A stretch of DNA of 64,000 bases from Misgurnus anguillicaudatus (Eukaryota; Chordata; Actinopteri; Cypriniformes; Cobitidae). A model generated the notes under the pieces. That model was given only the letters and a program-made list of their open reading frames with translations, was not told where the DNA came from and searched no databases. Position 1 is the stretch's first letter. Every line of letters starts with the position of its first letter. The position numbers were made by a program, and so were the translations under genes. The DNA lies in the NCBI RefSeq assembly GCF_027580225.2, contig NC_073348.2:28360001-28424000 (forward strand), written 5' to 3'. Positions 24,131 to 36,465 of the stretch are shown in pieces.

Positions 24131-24630
24131 TAAATACATTTATCAATCACAAACACTGACTGATTGCACATCTGAGCACGACAAATGCATTTGAGCCGCA
24201 ATACGTGTACATTTGTGAGAAAGAATCTCTGTGCTATGGTCCAGGGCCCGTGGGAGAAGAAGGATGCAGGCTTGCAGCTGATAGGCTGTTGACAGGAAAG
24301 CATTTTCCCACTCTGTTTACACCAGCTGCCAAATCACTGCTGTATAAAACCACACTGTGTAGTCTGCACTCCAGTGAGAAGCTGCTCAATGATCTGGGAA
24401 CAGTCTCCATACTGATCATTTAATTGCATTGCATATTAGAGCCAAAGTGACGAACAACAACATTTCAGTGTGTAAAATCACAGCGGGTAGGAAATGCCTC
24501 ACCACAGTTTATACACTGCATGTTGATGTTATTCTTTATTTCTTTAAATATGCATTTGTGTAATTTAATTTCTATATTAAATTACCTATCCCAGCTTGCA
24601 ATGCTAAGACAACTAAAAGTAAGCTATTCA

Positions 24631-24720
24631 TATGCCAGGGAACACATTGTCTGGGAACACACGTACTGATAAAATGTATAGTTTGAATGTAAGTCACTTT
24701 AAATAAAGAATCTGCACGTG
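24631..24720 (+). mobile_element. SINE fragment
   Basis: GGGAACACACGTACTGATAAAATGTATAG followed by GTAAGTCACTTTAAATAAAGAATCTGC is the body and a decayed tail of the same SINE family as 18834-18960. Confidence 0.7.
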
Positions 24721-24967
24721 CAAAAATGTAACATAAAAAATGTAAAGCTGCCCTGACTTGCCGAACACAGCAACAACCAATAGGATAAGTTTGCGGGGGG
24801 ACTATATTTTTGGATAATAATGTAAGGGAAGGCATTCCTACCAAATACTTTTAATACATGTTGAACACAAATCACCTAACTGCATAAATTATTTACTGCA
24901 CTGTTAACCCAAATAATGTCTTTACCTAAAGGTGCCAAAGAATGCATTGAAATAATAAGTTAAATTG

Positions 24968-25150
24968 CACTCTTAGACCGGATGTGTTAAAAACAACACA
25001 TTAGTTAATTTATGGACAACACACTAAATGTGTTGTCCCAGAATCCATCTCTGTTATTATTGAAACAACACATTTTATTTTAACACAAAATCAATACAAA
25101 ATGACAAATAATGTGTTAAAATGACACATAATGGTGTTAAAAGCATAAAA
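24968..25150 (-). mobile_element. AACACATT-rich MITE, reverse copy
   Basis: It starts CACTCTTAGACCGGATGTGTT. Through GTGTTGTCCCAGAATC and ATTATTGAAACAACACATTTT it is the reverse of the element at 5110-5361. Confidence 0.8.
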
Positions 25151-25238
25151 GAAAACAAAATGTGCCGTCAAGCACGAGTGATTTCAATGTCAATGTAAAG
25201 ACGCATTGACGTGCGTCTGGAGGTCTTGCGGCACGGTA

Positions 25239-25655
25239 CACTGTAAAAAAACCCCGTAGAAATTACAATGTTATTGCAGCTGGGTTGCCGGTAATTTACC
25301 GTGGATTTAAATTGATGTTATCCACTGGCAAGAGTTTGTTCAAAGTTAAATAAATTTCAAACATTAACAAGTCTTTCTCTTTACAGAATAAAACTATACA
25401 ACAACAGCCTCATGCAAAGCATTCTGGGAACCAGAAATCATCATCAACCTTTTTCAGTTTTTTGCTTCAGATTTTGTTTCCCAGAATGTTTTGCTCGATG
25501 CTGTTTTTTTAGTTTTACTCTATAAAGACAAAGACTTGTAAATGTTAAATGTTCATTTAACTTTGAACAAAATGTTGCCAGTAAATAACATAAATTTAAA
25601 TCTACGGTAAATTACTGGCAACCCAGCTGCAATTTCTACGGATTTTTTTACAGTG
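25239..25655. mobile_element. Foldback MITE (CACTGTAAAAAAA), TA duplication
   Basis: 417 bp from CACTGTAAAAAAACCCCGTAG to TACGGATTTTTTTACAGTG, flanked by TA (25237-25238 and 25656-25657). The arms are complementary over long stretches (GCAGCTGGGTTGCC against GGCAACCCAGCTGC; TTTAAATTGATGTTAT against ATAACATAAATTTAAAT). It interrupts element A. Confidence 0.93.
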
Positions 25656-25727
25656 TAGACGTGATTCCGCCTCATTCGCGCATCTAGCATTGCAGCGGCA
25701 AACTCGCGAGTTGAAAAATTTGAACTT

Positions 25728-26392
25728 TGGCGGAAAAAAGCGCCGCTTTAACCAATTAGGAGCTTGCTCTAGTAGTGACTTGATTACAGAAAGCGAGCGG
25801 AGTCGCAGAAGCCCCTTCCATGACACGAATTTTTGCGTGAATGTCTTGATTACTAGAATTTCACATGTGGCTTTCATGCGCAAATTAAGCGAGTAAACTC
25901 AAAATGTTCAAGCGGAAAACTAGACACGGTAGACGCAAATTTGACGCCTTAAACGTAGGGCTGGGTATCGATTCAGATGTTCCAGATTTAATCGATTTCG
26001 ATTTACAAGCTATCAAGTCGATTTGATTCTCGATTCAATTTTCGATTCCGATTCTCGATTTGGCGGAAAAAAACGTCGCTTTAACCAATTAGGAGCTTGC
26101 TCTAGTAGTGACGTGATTACAGAAAGCGAGCAGAGTCGCAGAAGCCCCTTCCATGACACAAATTTCTGCGTGAATGTCTCGATTACTAGAATTTCACATG
26201 CGGCTTTCATGCGCAAATTAAGCGAGTAAACTCAAAATGTTCAAGCGGCAAACTAGACACGGTAGACGCAAATTTGACGCCTCAAACGTGGGCTGGGTAT
26301 CGATTCAGATGTTCCAGATCGAATCGATTTCGATTCACAGGCTATCAAATCGATTTGATTCTTGATTCAATTTTCGATTCTCGGATCGATTT
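25728..26392 (+). repeat. 333-bp tandem duplication spanning an insertion junction
   Basis: Two head-to-tail copies (about 25728-26060 and 26061-26392) each contain part of element A (GGCGGAAAAAA...TTTGACGCC) and the first part of element B (GGGCTGGGTATCGATTCAG). The offset between matching points is 333 bp throughout (25956 against 26289). The copies differ at scattered positions. Confidence 0.95.
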
Positions 26393-26800
26393 TTATACTC
26401 AATTCTTGATTCAACTCAATGAATATAGCTTTAATATTACTACAGCATTTCACCTCTGCATTACAAATCACGTATATAGCTTTGTTCTTGTTCACAACAT
26501 TTTCGTCATCTTGCTTATGAAATCTTAAATGCTTCATATCACTGACTTTTTATGTGAAGGTGGCATCAACATCGATAAAGCTGAAACTGCCATTTTAAGC
26601 ACTGAATAAATGAATGACAGGATCGCCTCTCGGTCCTTGGTAATATCACGCAATGCAAAAAAGAGGGTGACATCTAGCGGAAAAGACTATTAAGTATGTT
26701 AATCTTATGTTCAATGTTTGCGGAAAAAAATATGAAAAAAAATCATTTTGTTGCCTTTGAGAATCAATTTTGAATCGACCACATTTTAAAAAACGATTAA

Positions 26801-27724
26801 AAGGCGGAGTGCACAATGTTTGAAAAACGCTTTGGAAAAGGAGACGGGCTGACTACCAAAACACACTTATAGCCAATCAGCAGTAAGGAGCGTGTCTACT
26901 AACCGACATCCTTGCCGGGTTGCGTATGTGTGGGGCGGGTCTTTTAGGCTACGTTTACATGGAAACGATTTGAAAAGAAACAGCAAAAGTGGCGTTGCGT
27001 TATCACTTTTTATTCCGCGTTTATACGAGCGTTTTGAGGGGGAAATCTGCGTGCATATGGTGACGCAAAAGTGTGTGATATTCGATGTGGTATGCACTCC
27101 AGGCGGCCAGGTGGCAATGTTAAGCACTGACACACAACAACACCAAGTCCGTGTGCCTGCGTATAACCTTCTTCCTGGTTCTTCCAGGTCTCGTCCAAAG
27201 CCGTCTGGTTTGCCTCCGACGAATTGGTTTCACTGAGGTAATTAATGCGCCTTCTCTGATCAGTAATACTTGCTGTGAATAATTCATACAACTGCTGGAA
27301 AGACTTGTATATTTATCAGAGATGCTATTGCAACTTGAAGGTGCGACGTATGGAAATAATCTGACATGTTTGTTGTTATTTTCCTGATTTGGCGCATACC
27401 TGTGATGTAAACGCGTATGCGACGAGAGCCACCGTGGGCAGACTTTTGCGTTTTTACTCTTTAGACGAGAACGCGACGGTATATCGTTTTTAAGATTTCC
27501 ACTCTGAAGGGTGGTTTCACTTTTTTGCGTTTTTAAGCCCCCAAAACGCCGTCGCCGTGTAAACGAAAGGCACATCCGATAAAATATTTTTACGTTTTCA
27601 CCCTCGAGCGTTCTCGTGTAAACAGGCCCTTAAAAGAAGGTCCAAATTCTATTGGGGTAGGGGCGTGTTTGTTTAGGTAATTTCAAATATCAACATTGGC
27701 TTTCAAACATTGTGCACTCCGCCT
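26801..27724. mobile_element. Element C: TTAA element (AGGCGGAGTGCACAATGTTTG)
   Basis: TIRs of about 24 bp: AGGCGGAGTGCACAATGTTT and AAACATTGTGCACTCCGCCT. TTAA occurs at 26797-26800 and 27725-27728. It lies inside element B and contains element D. It does not encode a recognisable transposase. Confidence 0.9.
26945..27631. mobile_element. Element D: (TAGGCTACGTTTACATGGAAACG) in element C
   Basis: The left TAGGCTACGTTTACATGGAAACG faces the right CGTTCTCGTGTAAACAGGCCCTTA. Inside are repeated TAAACG/CGTTTT words in both orientations. The GC content is higher than in its host, and the several overlapping open frames on both strands reflect composition only. The target duplication is not clear. 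Confidence 0.75.
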
Positions 27725-27803
27725 TTAATTAAAAAATGTATTTTTTGTTTTGCCCAGCCCTACTCAAACGCGGCTGGTGTGAACCCACGGTTAGAGTGTA
27801 GCG

Positions 27804-28474
27804 TTGCAAAGGGGAGGAAAGTTTTGGGTAAATTAGGAACTAAATCTGGGGAATTTTGGAAATATTCCAAATTGGAAACTTAATTTAGAAATTTATGGGA
27901 ATTATGGAAATTATTTGAAGATGTTGGGAAATGTATATAAAATATATCATTTACAAACATAAATAAACATTTTATTTGGTCATAAGTAGACATGCATTGA
28001 AGGTAATACACATTTTGAGGAATCCTGATACTTACATTCATCAAGCCTGGTTATATTTGATCAAAAAGCCTTCGGAAATCATTCTAATATGAACACTCAG
28101 CACAAGTAAGTTATAAACAAATGCATGTAATACTTTACATAAATACACAAAGACGAACATTTTGACATTATTTTGTGTGCCGGATTCAAGAAATTATCTG
28201 TACATGTTATGGACGAATGCAATTACATGCAGGGGGTGTGGCCTCATTGGTACTTAAGTAAGCAGTGTGCATGTGACTAAAGAATGTGCAGGGGAGAAAT
28301 TCAACTGAAATTCCATTAAATCTTGTTGTTTTGAACTAAATTATGCTGCAAGATTTTTTTTTAAACTGCATTTAAGTTCCCCGTTATAGGCAATTCTGCT
28401 ATTTTTCATTCAAATTCCCAGTTTATTCCCATATATTCCTGTTAATGCCCATGCAAAGTTTCCAGCCTTGAGTT
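27804..28474. mobile_element. DNA-transposon remnant (GGAAAGTTT / AAACTTTCC)
   Basis: The left AAAGGGGAGGAAAGTTTTGGG faces the right GCCCATGCAAAGTTTCCAGCC. The subterminal AAATTTATGGGAATTATGGAAATT and TTCCCATATATTCCTG are approximately inverted. No coding region is seen. Confidence 0.6.
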
Positions 28475-29720
28475 AAATTGTTCTCTGATATCTACATAGA
28501 AGTTATGTGGCTTAATTATGTGCAAAGATTATCCAGAGACGGTTTAACATGTCAATGTACAACCTAAGGATTTGTCCCAAGAATTAAATTTATTTATTAG
28601 TACCTTATTTGAAAAGGTCATGAATAATAATGTTGTAGGAAGTTATAGCATTAACCAGCATAAATATTTAACTTAAAATCCAGTTCACAAAATACTGCAA
28701 ATGTTGAATCATCACTCTGATACCCTAACATGCAGATTCAGTTAAAAGGCAGAGCTTATAAATCAATAAGCTGTCAACACGATGGTGCCACAGATCATTT
28801 TCATCCGAAGGAAACCTGAATCCGATTCAGCGTTTCCTCTGTGACACGAAGACTCATTACCACATGTGCAAATGAGCAGTTAAGTCAGGTGCGAATTTAA
28901 GAGAACAGACACATACTCTGATTTGTATCCAACAAGTTAAATAAAGCATCCATACGATAGCATGAGAAAGACCGAATAAACCGTCTTATCATATTACACG
29001 CCCCAGGAGATATCAGCATTAGGAACCGCCCAGCAAACCGCAGTGCCACTTTCATTTACTGCAGACCAGCATGATGATCAGAGCTATTCCCAGAACACAG
29101 ATGCCAGAGGCTGAACCGTCTTACGTGCACAGGCCGTGCCAGACGTGCTCCTGTCTCTGCATGGGATTCAACGCTTCACATTTATAACATCTTTGGTTGG
29201 GAAGAGACCTGCAGAGGTCTCTGGAAGAAATGAATTATATTTATTAGAACATGAATCATAAAGATAATGCATGATAGACCTGAGATTTGTTGCAGAGAGA
29301 GAGAGAGAGAATGAGAGATGTTTTGTGTTGACGCAAGACACAAACCATTAAATTAGAAATGCAAACTTTACACTCACATACTTAGTCCTTCAACACTTAC
29401 TCCAGTCAAACTAAACAGTGTGTGGGTGTATATATTAGCTGTGAGAAATGCACTCAAGCCAAAGAAGACTTTAAATGTAATTCAAGTCTCTGGTTCTTTG
29501 TTATTTGGCTTGTCACACATTTCAAGCATCTCCAAATGGACAAAAATGTAGTTTTAGATCACAATCCCTCTGGCTAAAATATACAGTGCTCCAAACACAT
29601 GGACACATATTGTTCAGTTTTGTCTTTTAGTCACTCAATAATCAATCACTTAATGTTTCCAGCTACGGTTTGGGAAGTAGACCTAAAAAGACATTTGGAC
29701 ACTTATTGAAATGTACCTTG
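28475..29720. other. Intronic stretch, partly unique
   Basis: No transposon ends. 28770-29220 is GC-balanced and non-repetitive and could be regulatory; the rest is AT-rich. Short GA run at 29297-29312. Confidence 0.4.
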
Positions 29721-29727
29721 AAAAAGC

Positions 29728-29935
29728 TTTTTTCTTGACCTGTACTCTTAAAAAATGCGGAGTTATTTTCAATCCATACAATAGTTGGGGGCAAAAAGGG
29801 ACAAATCCAACTGTAGGGTTAAATTAAATTTGATCCAACCATGGGTTAAAAGAACCCAGCATAGTTAAGTTTGTCCCTTTTTGACCAAAGAATGGATTGA
29901 AAATAACCCAGTATGTTTCGAGCGTATTTTCTTAG
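29728..29935. mobile_element. Foldback MITE (ACTCTTAAAA..., GGGTTATTTTCAATCC)
   Basis: GAGTTATTTTCAATCCATAC and AAAAGGGACAAATCCAAC on the left are inverted on the right as ATGGATTGAAAATAACCCAG and TTGTCCCTTTTTGACC. GGGTTAAA/TTAACCC-type words fill the centre. Confidence 0.8.
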
Positions 29936-30533
29936 CAATTGCGTTTAGTCAAATCATCCCAAGGTTATTTTAAAAGATGTATCAGGTCAAGTTTACACAG
30001 AGCAACCACAGTTCATTACATTAACAATGCTCCCCCACTTTGACAACCAGGGTCCAAATACTGTCCTAATTTTTTCAATATTTGATAACTAACATTGAGC
30101 ATGGTTACTTTAACAACAATATTTCGATATTAATAAGATTAAGACAATATCTGATTAGGAAATTATGGAAGAGAGAAAGGGCAAAAATACAATTTTTAAT
30201 AAAAACGTAATTAAAAAAAAAATGTTTTAGACAGAGATACATTTTAACTCACAAGTGTTGTCTATCAATACCAGGTGGAATTTTGAACAAATGTAAAATG
30301 ACTTCAGTATAATTTCCCTTTGAACATAAGTAGGGCATTATTACTTTTGACCCTGCAAGCTGGGACGAAAGTAACACACATGGGTTAAAAGTAACACAAT
30401 AGAACAACATAGATTTTTGTGTTTCACTTGTTTTTAGTAAATATACATGACTATGACCTTGTTAATATGTAACTGCAAACATATTTTGGCATTTACTGTA
30501 TCTTTGCAAAAAATAATGAAATTACATTTTCAT

Positions 30534-30828
30534 TTTAAATTTTAGTTTTATACAAAGAACAATTCCCGCACACTATCTGCTTGCTGAAATTTTTTTTTTA
30601 ATGAAAGTTGCGTTGCAACGTTTCGATCAACTGATCTTCATTTTGCCTGATGAAGATAAGTTGATCGAACCGTTGCAACGCAACTTTAAAAAAAAAAAAT
30701 TTTCAGCAAGCAGATAGTGTGCGGGAATTGTTCTTTGTATATTTTGAGACTTTTTGTCTTCTTATTCTACGCACCTATCTATTGACTTCAGGTGTGCTAC
30801 GCTAATTTGTTTAAATTTTAGTTTTATA
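30534..30828. repeat. 257-bp hairpin insertion with 19-bp target duplication
   Basis: A perfect 19-bp direct repeat, TTTAAATTTTAGTTTTATA, stands at 30534-30552 and 30810-30828. Between them is a near-perfect hairpin (about 30553-30740): the arm ACAAAGAACAATTCCCGCAC is inverted as GTGCGGGAATTGTTCTTTGT, and GTTGCGTTGCAACGTTTCGA is nearly inverted as TCGAACCGTTGCAACGCAAC. The loop is about CATTTTGCCTGATG. A 69-bp tail (30741-30809) follows without a poly-A. The long duplication suggests insertion by a LINE-type enzyme rather than a TIR transposase. No coding capacity. Confidence 0.9.
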
Positions 30829-31489
30829 AAATGTTTCAAAAGCAACCCGACATTACAAACTTGAATTGTTAAAAATAAAACATTTTTAACAGTTTTAACA
30901 CTGTAAAATTAAATTATATAAAATTAGAATAATGTACATTTTTAAGTTAATACAACAGTATTAGCAGTGGGACAAAATTAACAAGTGTTACTTTAGAAAC
31001 GACAGGATCTCCTCACATTTAAACCCGATTTACTTTTATTTAAAAAAAAATAAAAAACTCTAAGAAGTCAAACTTCAGGATGTCGCACTAAATAACCTGT
31101 AGATTGATCAGTACAGTAACACATGAAACAAAAAAAACAACGAGTTATAAGAAAAAAATATACGCTTTAGACATTTACTTATAATGGTTGAAAACCGCTT
31201 TCCGAACTGTGCAAAACGGTAAGGAAATAACGCGTTATTTGTCAGCTCTGTCAAGGGTTGCATGCTAAATATGCTGGCATAGTTTGGGAAGCAAATGTTA
31301 TCAGGGCTTGGAGAAAATCCAGGGATTTTTGATTACCATAATCCGATAAGTCATAACCGAAGTAAACACATATCGAATTAAACAGGTTGAGTATTCCTAT
31401 TTTAATCGCAATATTGAAGTGCTTCATGGAATGGACACCTTAATCACACTATTAACATTGTGTTTTCACTGCATTTTTGTGACAGGACA

Positions 31490-31800
31490 CTTACGTTCAC
31501 ACCAGACGCGGCGCGGAACGTGTAAAGGCGCAAGTTGAAAAATCTGAACTTTGGCGGATTTCAGCGCCACGTTAACCAATCAAGACCTTGTTGTAGTAGT
31601 GACGTGATTACAGGAAGCGTGCGGAGTTTCAGCTGAGTCGCAGAAGCCCCTCCCATGACGCGAATTTCCTCGTGAATGTCACGAATGACTGGAATTTCAC
31701 GCACGAATGACGCGGGTAAACTCAAATGTTCAAGCGTCCAACTACGCGCGAATAGCGTGTTTTTGCCGCCTTTACCACGGCTGGTGTGAATGCACCATTA
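31490..31800 (+). mobile_element. Element A family copy, uninterrupted
   Basis: It starts CGTTCACACCAGACGCGG and ends GGCTGGTGTGAATGCACCATTA. It shares with 25656-25955 the runs AAGTTGAAAAAT.TGAACTTTGGCGG, GTAGTGACGTGATTACAG and GTCGCAGAAGCCCCT. It serves as the intact comparison for the nest at 25.2-27.8 kb. Confidence 0.88.
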
Positions 31801-32564
31801 CATGCACGGAGCGGTCAATCGTTTGGCGGCAAAGAAAAGTTAGCATAAAAATGTGTAACGCTGCAGTATGCACTACGCAGGAACGGGAATAAGGGGCTGT
31901 TATCTTAAATGGAAGTCAGTGGAGGAGAGGCATCAGTAAATGAACCACTTTTGTGAAAAATTAGAGTATTATTTATTAAATCGACAGCGTCTTTATTAAC
32001 AAGAACGACATTATTACTAGTATTATTATTTAATCTCTAAAGAAATCTAAAAAAAATTTCTTTCACTGGTTTTCAAATTTGTCATATTTAAATAAGACAT
32101 TAATTGTAAAGACTGATAATGCATTTAACAAATAAAGGTAAAATAAATAATTTAATTATAAATATCGTATTTTGTGTATTGTTCAATAAAAAAGTTACAC
32201 GTAGCATGACAAATAATAATCTACGACACTTGAAGCTTTTGTAAAATTAAAAATGAAACCGCCAAACGGTTTATTGTATCATAACGAAGATGAACTGTGC
32301 ATGTCGATACGTTAAATTCTGGAGGGAATGTCGAATAGCATGGCATGGTGACGTAATGGCGTGTGCCATTAATCGATTTAACGTGTAAAACAGGAACATG
32401 ACAGGACTACTCTAAAGAAACTCATGTAAACACCTTAAATAGATTATTATCTTATTCAGCATAAGGTCAACAGTTTATACTCCTATCCATTAGAGTGCAG
32501 TCATGATTTTTTAATTGTTCGTTTTAAGTGTGTTTGTTCTACACGAGTATTTCTGTAAGTGAAT

Positions 32565-32730
32565 TTGTACAGCATTGTGTTAGCAACTCAAAGGTCACGG
32601 ATTTGATTCCCAGGGAACACACATACTTATAAATAATGTATATATTGAATGTATGAAAAGCTCGAGAGGAATTGTAAAAGCCTGTAAACCGCATGGATAA
32701 ATGCGGCATACATAAATATAAATGAATATT
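32565..32730 (+). mobile_element. SINE fragment
   Basis: GTTAGCAACTCAAAGGTCAC, then GGATTTGATTCCCAGGGAACACACATACTTA, is a B-box-like head and body of the same SINE family as 18834-18960. The tail is diverged. Confidence 0.8.
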
Positions 32731-33424
32731 TCTTTCAAATAAAACTCTACAGGTTTTACACTTTGCTATATAATGCAAAATGCTTTAGTTCTAGTCTAAT
32801 TCAAAATTAAAGTCACATTTTCTCATCCATAATACACACTTTAAACATTTTTACCTGGCCTGCATGGAGCCTTCACCTGATGTTTCTACCACAGTTAATA
32901 TTTCATAAATATCAAAGCCCAAGCCGATTCTCTAAATCTGCAGAACTTCTCTTTTGAATCATGTCAGGGTGGATTTAAGGTGTTGGTTAATGCTGTTTGT
33001 GTATGTGTGTCTGTGAAAGAGACTTTGGTTCTGAACACATTTGTCACCGGCTGCTGATCCTCCCCTCACGACGGTAAAGACTTTTATACTCGATACTTAA
33101 TAACAGCTTGTGCTGTCATCTGTACGGTTAGCATCTGATCTCAGCACAGCTGCAGGCTCTCTCTCTCGCCCGCTGACACCTCACGCTTTCCCGGCACCAT
33201 TTTCATGTCACGCCTCCCAGGAAGCGTGATGTTGTGACATAATGTACACTGAACACACTTCAGTAGCGTTTAACTACAGCAAGAAGCCAAGGGAGTCGGT
33301 GCTGTACGTGACTGCGAGTAGAAATGCCCCACTTAACTGTAGTTACAATAACACGGTAGGTAAAAATTCGGGAAGAGTATTATCAATGTTTAGAAAAACA
33401 AGCGATGTGTAAAGAAAACAAACA

Positions 33425-33665
33425 GACTTAAACAAAACAGCCTGATCTTATGAAAATTCGTACATATTTTACGAAATGGGTAATTCAGATGAATTCGTAG
33501 GAAGTGAGTCGTACAAAAACATATGATTATCATAAAAAACAATACAAAACCCCGCCCCTAACCCCACCATCACAGGGACCAAAGCAAATCGTACAAAAAT
33601 TTACCAATGTGGTCGTACGAATTAACCACCTCGTAAAATATGTGAATTGCCATGAGCCATAGCGT
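33425..33665. mobile_element. MITE remnant (AATTCGTAC...GTACGAATT)
   Basis: GCCTGATCTTATGAAAATTCGTACATATTTTACGA on the left is inverted by TCGTACGAATTAACCACCTCGTAAAATATGTGAATT on the right. CCCCGCCCCTAACCCCACC lies in the middle. Confidence 0.75.
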
Positions 33666-35386
33666 TGGATGCCCACAATTTCATTTACAATAACTTACTT
33701 GTTTAACATAGCATGTCAAAAATACACAGCAAAAGAGAACTGCATAAAAAACGAAACAAAAAGATGAGTCTTTCACAAGCTTACATCATAATGGCAGCAT
33801 AATCTAAACACTAAAGACTGAAAGCTACACTACGAAGTCAACCATGTTGAATTAACATTTAGTAATTGCAGTGACCAGCAAAGCTTTAATAATACGGCTA
33901 CGACAAAAGCTTTCACACAATAACCGAGGATTTATACTTATCAAGAGTCTATTTATATTGGTTTGCAAATAGACAGCAGTCTGCAATTACAAATGAGTTA
34001 ATTCATAGTTCATATAAAGGTGTATTGATTAATGATACAAACAAGGGCGATAAATTAATGCCCACAGGTGTCAGCTTGGATAGGCAACATGCCAAGCGGC
34101 TGATTCATAACCATTATCATGAATCATTTTCCGAATCCCACACTGACTACAGATCCATTAAAACTGAGGGAGGGCATGAGAGACGGTCAGGCATTTAATA
34201 AATAAACTTTAAAAGGATCATATATACAGTATGTAGACTTGAGCGTATGGTGCTCGGATGTGAAAATGGGCATGTTTACATTTGACGGATGTAAATATTG
34301 AATGAGTTGGAATAAAATGCAGTGTTGTGTACTTTAAATAATAATCAGTTTAAGTGCCAAGCTACTCATGTAAAACACAAGAAACTGACTTAAACATCTT
34401 TACCTTGTCTCTATGGTTCAAATTCAGGCCTAAACTACAAGAAAAAACTATTTGAATATTTTCAAAGCATGCGAATGTTGTTTTTATTTCTGTACAAAAG
34501 TAGCTTTACAAATAATGTACTGGTTAATATATCTTGCAATAGTATACTGGTTTGGTCTGTCTATGTGGCAACGCTGATTTGATTGGTCTGTTGTTGCGCC
34601 TTAATGTGTCTCTTTACATTAAGTACGAGCCTGTAAACACCTCCCTGTAAATCCATCACTGTCAAACTGGAAATGGAGTGGGTGAGAAAAAGATTTCATT
34701 ATGGTCTCGTGTGAAAACGTTTTGCGTAGATTGGTTTGTTAAATGCTCCCAGATCTCTTTGTACACACTTGGGAGTTAAACAAACAGTTTAATTTTATTA
34801 CATGATGATACGAACTGATGTAGAACTAACTCTAATACCACAGCAAGAACTGTTATAAGAACTACCCAGACAACTCAGATTAAGAAATAATGTCTGGATT
34901 AAATTAACATTAAACATATTAAGTAACATTAAAACATTAGTGTGTGTTACTAATGATTTAATAACAATAAAATATTTTAAGTGTTTAATAATAATACATA
35001 ACAAGAGACATTATGTCTGGGTTGAGGTGGTAAATATCCTAAATCCGAGTTCTCTGGAACGCAGTATATGACACAATAACACACTCCTCTGTTTAGCTAA
35101 TAAGAAATTATGACTGACAATTTAACATGTTTATTTAGTAGCGCACTGCACTGCTAAGAATTTTTTAGCAAATATTGATATATGTGATTCATTTGATGAA
35201 TTACTTCACATTTCATGGTTTTAATTTTAATTTATCGACACCTCTAATAATCATACAAGCAGTCAGTCATTAAATAGAGAACAAGAAAATAAAAATTAAG
35301 ATTATTTTCTTGTTGTTAAAATAATATTTATGACAAGATAGAAACCAACAGATCTTATTGGCTATATTAAGGTATAGTTGACATAT
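33666..35386. other. Intronic stretch without recognised element
   Basis: Mostly AT-rich. 34030-34200 is a small unique, GC-balanced patch (TGCCCACAGGTGTCAGCTTGG, CATTATCATGAATCATTTTC) that could be regulatory. No gene or TIR pair seen. Confidence 0.4.
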
Positions 35387-35394
35387 GAAAACTC

Positions 35395-36465
35395 AGTAAC
35401 ACTTTACTTGACATGACACGTATCATGAACATGAAGGAAATTCTATGTACGTTTATGACAACTGTCATTTAGTGTCATTTGTTCAATTATGTCATTTTTA
35501 ATGCAAAGATATGACATTGTTTGAGATGTCTTTGTTATGAAAACTTGTCATAAACCAATACATCATAACTTGTCATAACTCTGTCATAAACTTGACATAG
35601 CAGGATAATTATCAAACTTAAGAAACAACCTAACTTTATGGGTTAACATTACATTAAACTGTCATTTAAATGTCTTTAAGTGTTAATACTAATAATAAAA
35701 ATTATTTTAAATACCTTATCAAAATGCAACAGACATTTCAAAAGATTAAACATATACTTTATGTATGTGCACAATACATAAAAACTAACAACTAACAAAA
35801 GTTGTTCTTCCTCACACAGAGGGTTCTGAAATTTTCTGACATAGAAGAAAACACACAAATATTAATTAATTTAATTAGTTTTTCCAGCTATATGGACCCA
35901 ACCCTGCATGGCTTAACCCACAATTGTACCGTTTTTTATTTAATTTTAGTGCAATAAAATAAAATTTTATCAATTTTAATTATTATTATTATTATTGGAT
36001 GATTGGTTTAATTTCTTAAACGCCTGGAGGAAACTTAAAAAACAACATTATGAACATTAAAGTATATCAATGAAACTATTTACCAGAGTATTAAAACCTA
36101 ATGACATTTTAATGACAAATTTTATTTGTACCATTGTAGTTGAAGTCAAGAAAAATATTTATGATGCTGTTATAAAACTATTTGACAGAGTATTAACACT
36201 TAATGACATTTTAATGACAAATTATATTTGTATTACTGGTAAAAAGTGGTCAGTTATGTTGTCTTGGTAATGTCAAGGTGTCATGACAAAGACTTCTCAA
36301 ACAATGTCATATTTGCATTAAAAATACATAATTAAACGAATGACACTTAATGACAGTTGTCATATACGTGCATAAGATATCCTTCATGTTCATGACACGT
36401 GTCATGTCATGATTATAAAGGTGTCATGTCAGACTTATGAACACCCCTTCAAGTAAAGTGTTACC
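35395..36465. mobile_element. hAT-like foldback (GTAACACTTTACTTG), 8-bp TSD
   Basis: 1071 bp from AGTAACACTTTACTTGACATG to CAAGTAAAGTGTTACC, with perfect duplication GAAAACTC (35387-35394 and 36466-36473). Long complementary arms contain TGACA/TGTCA words. Near the right arm, a 102-bp unit is tandemly repeated (36075 and 36177, ACTATTT.(C/A)CAGAGTATTAA). No transposase remains. Confidence 0.93.

Larger units (their letters stand above)
25956..27762. mobile_element. Element B: hAT (TAGGGCTGGG...CCCAGCCCTA) in element A
   Basis: The left end is at 25956 (repeated at 26289 by the tandem duplication) and the right end TTGCCCAGCCCTA is at 27762. The 8-bp duplication CTCAAACG stands at 26281-26288 and 27763-27770; the copy at 25948-25955 has one change. 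It is the same family as 14791-15139. It is interrupted by element C. Confidence 0.93.
25155..27796. mobile_element. Element A: hAT-like (CTGGTGTGAAC ends), split by nested insertions
   Basis: Pieces: 25155-25238 (GCACGAGTGATTTCAATGTCA), 25656-25955 (GATTACAGAAAGCGAGCGGAGT, GCCCCTTCCATGAC), and the tail 27763-27796 (CTCAAACGCGGCTGGTGTGAAC). A near-complete uninterrupted copy lies at 31490-31800. The left end is degraded. It hosts the MITE 25239-25655 and the hAT 25956-27762. Confidence 0.85.

Noticed and set aside
27120..27575. 151-codon open frame on the minus strand, with overlapping frames on both strands
   Set aside because: It lies inside nested element D, whose CpG-rich inverted words keep frames open by chance. 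No transposase motif is seen.
30553..30740. Hairpin read as a microRNA precursor or terminator
   Set aside because: The arms of about 90 bp pair almost perfectly, are far longer than a typical pre-miRNA, and lie in an insertion flanked by a 19-bp direct repeat. A mobile origin is more likely.
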